NCBI RefSeq assembly: GCF_900109945.1
Contig: NZ_FOBX01000003.1
Coordinates: 124,001 to 188,000 of the forward strand
Direction of reading: 5' to 3'
From: Bradyrhizobium sp. OK095
GTDB lineage: Bacteria > Pseudomonadota > Alphaproteobacteria > Rhizobiales > Xanthobacteraceae
Length of the DNA: 64,000 nucleotides
Both the position numbers and the translations under genes were made by a program. How positions within the stretch are numbered: the first letter of the stretch is position 1; the number at the start of each line of letters is the position of its first letter. Below the pieces are notes generated by a model that saw only the letters and a list, made by a program, of their open reading frames with translations, searched no databases and had not been told where the DNA came from. Shown here one piece after another: positions 58,562 through 64,000 of this stretch.

Positions 58562-59475
58562 TGGCGGATCCGAAGCGATGGCAGATCGGGCTGATTGGCT
58601 ACGGTGAGGTCGGCAGGATCCTGGCGGAGGATTTGCGCCAGCAGGACATCAAGGTCTCAGCCTTCGACATCAAGCTCGGAGGCGAGCAGGGTGCTGCGCT
58701 GAAGGAGCATGCGGCGAAGTTTGGCGTAGCGCTTGCTGCGTCTCACGCCGAGCTGACCGCGAAATCCGACTTCATCATCTCCGCCGTCACGGCGAGCCAA
58801 GCCGTTTCTGTCGCAAAGGCCTGTGCGGCCGCGATCAACCAGGGCACCTGGTTCCTCGATTTCAACTCGGCCTCTCCCGGTGCCAAGCAGCGCGCTGCCG
58901 CGCTGATCGACGGCGCCGCCGGACGTTATGTCGAGGGTGCCGTGATGACCTCGGTGCCGCCTTATCGCATCAAGGTGCCACTGCTGCTCGGCGGCCCCGG
59001 CGCCCGTGAACTCGAGCCGATGCTCAACGCGATCGGCTTTGCGGCCAAGGTTGCCAGCGACAAGCTCGGTGTTTCATCCGCCGTGAAGATGTGCCGCAGC
59101 ATCATGATCAAGGGCCTGGAGGCCATGGTCATCGAGAGTTTTACCACCGCACGCGCCTATGGCGTCGAGGACGCGGTGCTGGCTTCGCTGACGGAGACCT
59201 TTCCCACGATCAATTGGGAGAAGCAGGGCGCCTATTTCTTCCAGCGCGTGATCGAGCACGGTCGTCGTCGCGCCGAGGAAGTCCGCGAGGTCGCCGAGAC
59301 CGTGCGCGAGGCGGGGCTGACGCCGTGGTCGGCGCAAGGCACGGCCGAGCGTCAGGCCTGGGTGGCCGATCTCGCCGACGAAGGCTTGTTCGGACCTAAG
59401 GGAACGAAGGAGTTCGCCCGCAGCGCCGACTGGCGCACCGAGGCGGATCGGATCCTGGCGAAGATCAAGCGCTGA
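58561..59475 (+). CDS. NAD(P)-dependent oxidoreductase, 6PGDH-like with DUF1932
   Basis: A 304-residue protein. The N-terminal Rossmann domain starts IGLIGYGEVGRILAEDLR (residues about 10-27), followed by SDFIISAVTASQAVSVAKACA. The C-terminal helical DUF1932 domain has KMCRSIMIKGLEAMVIESF, with the family's catalytic-type Lys, and INWEKQGAYFFQRVIEHGRRRAEEV. Related enzymes oxidise beta-hydroxy acids; no substrate is known for this subgroup. It closes the TetR-led operon. It is not LigC-like, so it is not the usual source of 2-pyrone-4,6-dicarboxylate. Confidence 0.83.
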   Translation: MADPKRWQIGLIGYGEVGRILAEDLRQQDIKVSAFDIKLGGEQGAALKEHAAKFGVALAASHAELTAKSDFIISAVTASQAVSVAKACAAAINQGTWFLDFNSASPGAKQRAAALIDGAAGRYVEGAVMTSVPPYRIKVPLLLGGPGARELEPMLNAIGFAAKVASDKLGVSSAVKMCRSIMIKGLEAMVIESFTTARAYGVEDAVLASLTETFPTINWEKQGAYFFQRVIEHGRRRAEEVREVAETVREAGLTPWSAQGTAERQAWVADLADEGLFGPKGTKEFARSADWRTEADRILAKIKR

Positions 59476-59491
59476 GAGGTAGCGCGCGGCT

Positions 59492-59806
59492 TCAGGTCAG
59501 GACCGTGCCGCGATAGTTCAGGACTTCACCACGTGCTTGCTCGATCAGGTCGATCAGAGCCCTGGATTTGCGGACGAGTTGGTCCGTAGCCGGTTGCAGA
59601 CGAAATTCGGCGAGCACCGCCCGGATGCATTTGGCTGCGGCGTCGAGGGTCCAGAGTGCGCGGGTCATGTCGCCCTGCGTCTGGATCGCCGACAGATCCA
59701 GATCCGACAGAACGTGGCCGATGCCGTCGAGCCGATTTGCGGCGGCGTCGGCGGGCGTGCTGGCCCGCATGGAATAATAATCGATGCTGCTGAATGCGCT
59801 GAACAT
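59492..59806 (-). CDS. Unknown 104-residue helical protein
   Basis: A helical protein (ADAAANRLDGIGHVLSDLDLSAI, DMTRALWTLDAAAKCIRAVLAEF). The ATG at 59806 is chosen because GGGGAG lies 7 bases upstream; another in-frame ATG at 59821 has none. It is convergent with the oxidoreductase gene. No family is recognised. The 142 bp to the amidohydrolase stop at 59949 show nothing else. Confidence 0.55.
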   Translation of the reverse strand: MFSAFSSIDYYSMRASTPADAAANRLDGIGHVLSDLDLSAIQTQGDMTRALWTLDAAAKCIRAVLAEFRLQPATDQLVRKSRALIDLIEQARGEVLNYRGTVLT

Positions 59807-59948
59807 ACTGATACTCCCCATTGAACGCTGATCAGTGCAGGTCCTAAGTATGGTCAGCGGGGACCGACTCGCAACGCGTTGAGCTACGGACCGGGATTCT
59901 ACCGGACCCGGGTGGGGCCGAGATCAGCGGTAAAATCGGATGGGAACT

Positions 59949-61154
59949 TCAGCTGCGCTTCCCCACAATCTTACCGTTGGAGGCGACCAGCCTGCCTCCT
60001 TTGTAGACGGCGCGCCCCTGCGGAACCGCGACGACAGCCTCGGGAACATGTTCCGCATCCAGCGTCACGAAATCGGCCTTGGCCCCGACGCGGAGGCCGT
60101 AGCCCTCGAGCCGGAGCGCTTTTGCGCCGGCTGCGGTGACGACATCGAACGCGGCGCGCAGCTCCTCGTCGATATTGAAACCGGAGCGATAGCCGAGCGT
60201 GGTTGCCCGGCGCAGCATGTCGCCGTCGCCATAGGGCCACCAGGAATCGCGGATGTTGTCGTTGCCGCTGAAGACGGTGACGCCGGCGTTACGCAGAGCC
60301 AGGATCGGCGGGAAGGGCCGGGCCCCCGGCGCATTGGTCATGATCGCGACGCCGGAGCGCGCGAGTATCTCCGCAATCTTCTTGAGGTAGTCTGCCGAGA
60401 TATCGCCAAGCCCGTAAGCGTGGCTGATGGCGACACGACCCTCCATGCCGAGCGTGCGCGTGCGCGCTGCGATCTGCTCGATCTCGAAGGCGCCGAGCGT
60501 GCCCATGTCGTGCAGATGAATGTCGACATCGACACCGTGCTTGCTGGCGACGCCGAACACGATGTCGAGATGCTTTTCGACATCGCGGTCGAAGCTGGCG
60601 GGATCGAGCCCGCCGACGAGATCGGCGCCGAGGCCGATGGCTTCGTCCAGCAATTGCGGCGTGCCCGGGCTCGCGAGGATGCCGCTCTGGGGGAAGGCGA
60701 CGAGCTGGATGTCGATCAGGCCCTTGTACTCCTCGCGCACGCGCAAAATCGTCTCGAGCGATTTCAGGCCGACCGAGCCGTCGACCATGACATGACTGCG
60801 CATCTGCGTGGTGCCGTGGGCGATGCAGAGGTCGAGCTGGTTGCGCGCTCGCACGTCCATCGGCGCAGCCTCGGCCAAGTTTTGGGCCTGGAAAGCCACG
60901 CGTTCATGCACGTCAAAACCGTTGGTGCAGGGCTTGTGCGGGCGCCAGGCGTCGCCATAGAAGCTGGTGTCGAGATGGATGTGGCCCTCGACGAAGCCGG
61001 GAACGACGAGGGCATTGTTGAGGTCGACGGTCTCGGCGCCCGCGGGCAGCTCGTTGGCAGGCGTGATGGCGGCGATACGGCCAGCCTTGACCGCGATGTG
61101 ATGACGGGCTCCGCCGTCAAAGCGCGCGTTCAGGAAGATTGTGTCGAAGGCCAT
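59949..61154 (-). CDS. Amidohydrolase, cytosine-deaminase/AtzC-like (second of a pair)
   Basis: A 401-residue amidohydrolase. Metal and catalytic motifs in order: GFVEGHIHLDTSF (HxH), AHGTTQMRSHV, VDVDIHLHDMG (His of the third strand), AISHAYGLG and FSGNDNIRDSWWPYGDGDM with the catalytic Asp. That last block matches CodA-type deaminases, which remove an amino or alkylamino group from a ring. Ring substrates such as cytosine, isocytosine or a triazine are possible. It starts 34 bases after the stop of its paralogue and is probably in the same operon. Confidence 0.83.
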   Translation of the reverse strand: MAFDTIFLNARFDGGARHHIAVKAGRIAAITPANELPAGAETVDLNNALVVPGFVEGHIHLDTSFYGDAWRPHKPCTNGFDVHERVAFQAQNLAEAAPMDVRARNQLDLCIAHGTTQMRSHVMVDGSVGLKSLETILRVREEYKGLIDIQLVAFPQSGILASPGTPQLLDEAIGLGADLVGGLDPASFDRDVEKHLDIVFGVASKHGVDVDIHLHDMGTLGAFEIEQIAARTRTLGMEGRVAISHAYGLGDISADYLKKIAEILARSGVAIMTNAPGARPFPPILALRNAGVTVFSGNDNIRDSWWPYGDGDMLRRATTLGYRSGFNIDEELRAAFDVVTAAGAKALRLEGYGLRVGAKADFVTLDAEHVPEAVVAVPQGRAVYKGGRLVASNGKIVGKRS

Positions 61155-61188
61155 CCGGTCCGTCCTCCCTTGGTCGATCGAAAGCTAC

Positions 61189-62430
61189 TCAGCTCCGGGG
61201 GCTGAACAGCGTGGGCCGCTGCCGCTCGAACGTCTGCCGGCCGCTCTTGAAGCCCATCACGATATCCGGCAGCTCGGCGATGGCAAAGCGGCTGTCTTGT
61301 GTGTCGAGCACGATGAGATCGGCGGGGTTGCCGATTTTGATGCCGTAATCCCCGAGGTTCATCAGCCGCGCCGGCAGTTCGGTCACGAGATCGAGGCAGG
61401 TGTCGAAGTCGTTGACGGAGGCGTGGGCGACGTTGGCGTAGAAGTTCGCCATCCGCAGCAGCGAGGCATCGCCGAACGGCGTGAAGGGGTTGAGCACGTT
61501 GTTGGTCGCGACCGAGCAGAGCACGCCGTTGTCGACGAGCTTGTGCGCGGGCGTCAGCCCGCGCGGCGCGTTGTGGGTGGCGTCGCGCCCCATCAGGTAG
61601 AGATCGGTCGCGGGCAGCACGGTGACGGCGACGCCGGCTTTCGCCAGTTGCGCGGTGGCAGCCTTCATCCGCTCCGGCGGTAGTGCCGAGAGTTTTGTGG
61701 CATGGCCGATCGCGACGCGCCCCTGATAGTTGCGCCGCTCGGTCTGCCGGCAGACTTCGTCGAGATGCCACCAGGAGGGATCGAGATCGAAGTCGAGATG
61801 GAGGTCGACGTCGATGTCGAATTCTTGGGCGAGATCGAAGATTCGTGCGAGATGCGCGTTGGGGTCGGTGTCGGTATAGGGGCAGCCGCCGATCACCTCG
61901 CCGCCGTCGCGCAGCGCCTGGATCAGAAGCTCCTCAGCTCCGGGGTCGTTGGTCAGGCCTTCTTGCGGGAAGACGCAGAGCGATAGGTCGAGCGCCCAGG
62001 CATAGTCGTGTTTCAGTGCCTTCACGGCCTCGAAGCTGCGCAAGCCGATGCGCGGATCGATCTCGACATGGGTGCGCATGCGTGTTGTGCCGTGCACGAT
62101 CGCCCGCTCGATCACCTTGGCGCCGCGCGCATGGACATCGTCGACGCTGAAGTCCCGCTTCATCGCCGACACGGCGCGGATGGCATCGCCGAGACTGCCG
62201 TGATTGTGCTCGCAGCGGTCGAGCAGGCAGGCCTTGTCGAGATGGATGTGGGTGTCGACGAAGCCGGGCAGGGCGAGGTGACCGCCGACATCGATCTCGA
62301 CGGCCTCGCAGGCGAGATGCGGCTCGATCGCCGCGATCCGGCCGTCCTTTACGCCGATGTCGACGGGGGCGGCGGATGATCGCAACAGGGCGTTGCGGAA
62401 GATCAGGTCGAAGGCAGGCTGGGCGGTCAT
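61189..62430 (-). CDS. Amidohydrolase, AtzC/CodA-like (first of a pair)
   Basis: A 413-residue amidohydrolase: GFVDTHIHLDKACLLDRC (HxH), VHGTTRMRTHVEIDP, DVDLHLDFDLDPSWWHLDEVC, AIGHATKLSALP and a catalytic-Asp region, PATDLYLMGRDATHNAPRG. These match the deaminase branch that includes N-isopropylammelide amidohydrolase and cytosine deaminase. About 25-30% identity to the downstream paralogue is apparent by eye in the motifs. It faces the NTF2-like gene, with an AT-rich promoter region (62470-62510) between them. The substrate is undetermined. Confidence 0.83.
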   Translation of the reverse strand: MTAQPAFDLIFRNALLRSSAAPVDIGVKDGRIAAIEPHLACEAVEIDVGGHLALPGFVDTHIHLDKACLLDRCEHNHGSLGDAIRAVSAMKRDFSVDDVHARGAKVIERAIVHGTTRMRTHVEIDPRIGLRSFEAVKALKHDYAWALDLSLCVFPQEGLTNDPGAEELLIQALRDGGEVIGGCPYTDTDPNAHLARIFDLAQEFDIDVDLHLDFDLDPSWWHLDEVCRQTERRNYQGRVAIGHATKLSALPPERMKAATAQLAKAGVAVTVLPATDLYLMGRDATHNAPRGLTPAHKLVDNGVLCSVATNNVLNPFTPFGDASLLRMANFYANVAHASVNDFDTCLDLVTELPARLMNLGDYGIKIGNPADLIVLDTQDSRFAIAELPDIVMGFKSGRQTFERQRPTLFSPRS

Positions 62431-62551
62431 GGCAATGGATCTTCAGAGGTTCAGTTCTGCGGCAATGTAGCTGGGGATGTGTTCAATTTATATGCATGAT
62501 TTTTCCGGTGTGGACGGTAGTATTTCGCAAATTCCTCCGGGAGATACAGTC

Positions 62552-62971
62552 ATGTCCGCAGCCGTGAAAAGTGAAAGCGCGTCCTTGTCGGATGCCGGGA
62601 TCGTCGAAGCCTATCTCACGGCCTCGATGATTCCCGATCCCGATGCCGCGGCAGCCTACATGAAGCCGGGCACGGTGATCACGTTTACCGGCGGGCGCGA
62701 GTTCGACCACCCGCGCGGCCCGACCGGCTTCAACGCCAAGCGCTATCGCTGGGTCAAGAAGAAGATGGACCGCTTCGACGTCTGCCCGGGCGCGGACGAG
62801 ACCGTCGTCTACAGCGTCGGCACGCTCTATGGCGAATGGATGGATGGTACGCCGTTCGAGGGCAACCGCTATGTCGATCGCTTCGTCGTCAGGAGCGGGC
62901 AGATCGTCAAGATGGATGTCTGGAACGACAGCGCCGAACGCATCCTGGTGCAGCGGGGCATCGAGGCGTAA
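62552..62971 (+). CDS. NTF2/SnoaL-like small protein
   Basis: A 139-residue cone-shaped NTF2-like domain: IVEAYLTASMIPDPDAAAAYMKPGTVITFTGGREFDHP, then VYSVGTLYGEWMDGTPFEGNRYVDRFVVRSGQIVKMDVWND, the typical final strands. GGGAG lies 8 bases before the ATG. The fold occurs as hydratases, isomerases and accessory domains; no catalytic Asp-His pair stands out. Its position divergent from two amidohydrolases suggests the same catabolic unit. The 173 bp to the next gene show nothing clear. Confidence 0.78.
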   Translation: MSAAVKSESASLSDAGIVEAYLTASMIPDPDAAAAYMKPGTVITFTGGREFDHPRGPTGFNAKRYRWVKKKMDRFDVCPGADETVVYSVGTLYGEWMDGTPFEGNRYVDRFVVRSGQIVKMDVWNDSAERILVQRGIEA

Positions 62972-63144
62972 GGGCGATCTCGTCGCTTGAGCCGGGCTGT
63001 TTCTGCAGAGACGAACTGCCGGTCATCATATCGAAAGCCGCGATAGCTGATAGACGCAGGCTGGTCTGGCGGCTGGGGCGCGCCTGCGCTATCAACCATT
63101 CGATTGCGCCCGGCACGGAGGCGCGTTCTCCCCGGGAGCCCCCA

Positions 63145-64000
63145 ATGCGTCTACCCACACTTATCCTGGCCCTGGCCTGTCTTGCGGGCGCAGCGTCAGC
63201 CGAAGACCTGTCGGGCACGCTCCAGAAGGTCAAGGAGACGAAGAAGATCACGCTGGGCTATCAGGAGGCGTCCGTGCCCTTCAGCTATCTCGACGGCAAT
63301 CAGAAGCCGGTCGGCTTTGCCATGGATATCTGCCTTAGGATCGTCGATGCCGTGAAGAAGCAGCTCGGCATGCCCGACATCGCCGTCGACTATCTCGCCG
63401 TGACCTCGTCGAACCGCATTCCCTTGATGGTCAACGGCACGCTCGATCTGCACTGCTCGGCCACCACCAACAATGCCGACCGTCAGAAGCAGGTCGCCTT
63501 CACCAACACGCATTTCCTCAGCGCGACCCGGTTCGCGGCCAAGAAGGCCGCCAAGATCAACACCATCGACGATCTCAAGGGCAAGTCGGTTACGGCAGTG
63601 GCGGGATCGGTTAACCTGACCCAGCTCGCCAAGGTCAACACCGAGCGCAATCTCGGCATCAAAATCATGCCGGCCGTGGATCAGGCCGAGGCCTTCCTGT
63701 TGCTGGAGACCGACCGCGCCCAGGCCTATGCGCTCGACGACGTTCAGCTCGCAGTCGCGATCGCGCGCTCGAAGGAGCCCGCGCTGTTCATGATCAGCGA
63801 GGAGACCTTTTCGAAGGCCGAGCCGTTCGGGATCATGCTGCGCCGGGAGGACGCGCCGTTCAAGGCGCTGGCCGATCGTGCGACGGCCGAGCTTTACGCG
63901 AGCCCGGAGATCGAGGTGTTCTACAAGCGATGGCTGGAATCGCCGACGCCGCCGAATGGCCTCAACTACAACGTCCCGATGTCGGCGGCCCTGCGCAACG
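63145..64000 (+). CDS. Polar amino-acid ABC receptor, GltI-like; cut by the window end
   Basis: The frame is open for 285 codons, to the last base of the window. The signal peptide LPTLILALACLAGAASA is followed by a type II binding protein: EDLSGTLQKVKETKKITLGYQEASVPFSYLDGNQKPVGFAMDI, TSSNRIPLMVNGTLDLHCSATTNNADRQKQVAF, GKSVTAVAGSVNLTQL and a C-terminal EVFYKRWLESPTPPNGLNYN. This is the glutamate/aspartate-binding (GltI) pattern. GGGAG lies about 6 bases before the ATG. Permease and ATPase genes, if present, lie beyond the window. Confidence 0.88.
   Translation, partial: MRLPTLILALACLAGAASAEDLSGTLQKVKETKKITLGYQEASVPFSYLDGNQKPVGFAMDICLRIVDAVKKQLGMPDIAVDYLAVTSSNRIPLMVNGTLDLHCSATTNNADRQKQVAFTNTHFLSATRFAAKKAAKINTIDDLKGKSVTAVAGSVNLTQLAKVNTERNLGIKIMPAVDQAEAFLLLETDRAQAYALDDVQLAVAIARSKEPALFMISEETFSKAEPFGIMLRREDAPFKALADRATAELYASPEIEVFYKRWLESPTPPNGLNYNVPMSAALRN

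Overview
The window is high-GC DNA with the signature of a Rhizobiales alphaproteobacterium, most likely Bradyrhizobium or a close relative. The clearest marker is a complete acpXL-type cluster for the very-long-chain fatty acid of lipid A. The many Bug, Liv-type and other solute receptors, the aromatic and N-heterocycle catabolic genes, and two families of intergenic palindromic repeats fit the same group. I saw no rRNA, tRNA, CRISPR array, insertion sequence or phage module.

Layout. 1-3.0 kb: a possible gene tail at the edge, a rhodanese, a frameshifted aminotransferase and a polyamine receptor. 3.1-14.8 kb: two giant, tandem, translationally coupled autotransporter adhesin-like genes made largely of 19-residue repeats, with a divergent winged-helix/TPR membrane regulator (14.96-16.7 kb). 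16.7-20.9 kb: the acpXL, fabZXL, fabF2XL, fabF1XL, lpxXL operon. 21-28.7 kb: mostly small conserved or unknown genes, a ParB-like protein, a Crp/Fnr regulator, an AhpD-like protein and a HerA-type ATPase. 29.0-30.0 kb: an extradiol (VOC) dioxygenase. 30.1-31.2 kb: two unknown genes of clearly lower GC.

31.4-46.1 kb is read as a nicotinate-degradation locus of the reductive type known from Eubacterium barkeri and described physiologically in Azorhizobium: nicAB (nicotinate to 6-hydroxynicotinate), a 6-hydroxynicotinate reductase with an Fe-S motif, an enamidase, a ferredoxin-NADP reductase, two uncharacterised proteins (UPF0280 and AA_synth families), a Liv-type ABC importer with a fused LivH-LivM permease, and a MarR regulator. 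A 12-bp element TTNGTAYACNAA lies in each of its three control regions.

46.2-50.4 kb: a DUF763 gene, a PepSY membrane protein and a MarR gene whose control region, with that of a DUF2218 gene, carries three TATCTT-N6-AAGATA operators. 50.4-59.5 kb: two solute receptors divergent from a TetR gene, followed by an operon for the lower 2-pyrone-4,6-dicarboxylate/oxalomesaconate pathway (two LigI-like hydrolases, DctA-type carrier, GalB-like hydratase, GalC/LigK-like aldolase, a 4,5-dihydroxyphthalate-decarboxylase-like protein and an NAD(P) oxidoreductase). The TetR promoter/operator matches the one in front of the distant dioxygenase at 31 of 39 positions, which ties the two loci into one regulon. 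59.5-64 kb: a small unknown gene, two CodA/AtzC-like amidohydrolases, an NTF2-like protein and an amino-acid receptor cut by the window end.

Functions come from recognising protein families by eye. No database search was run, and substrate-level assignments are inference.
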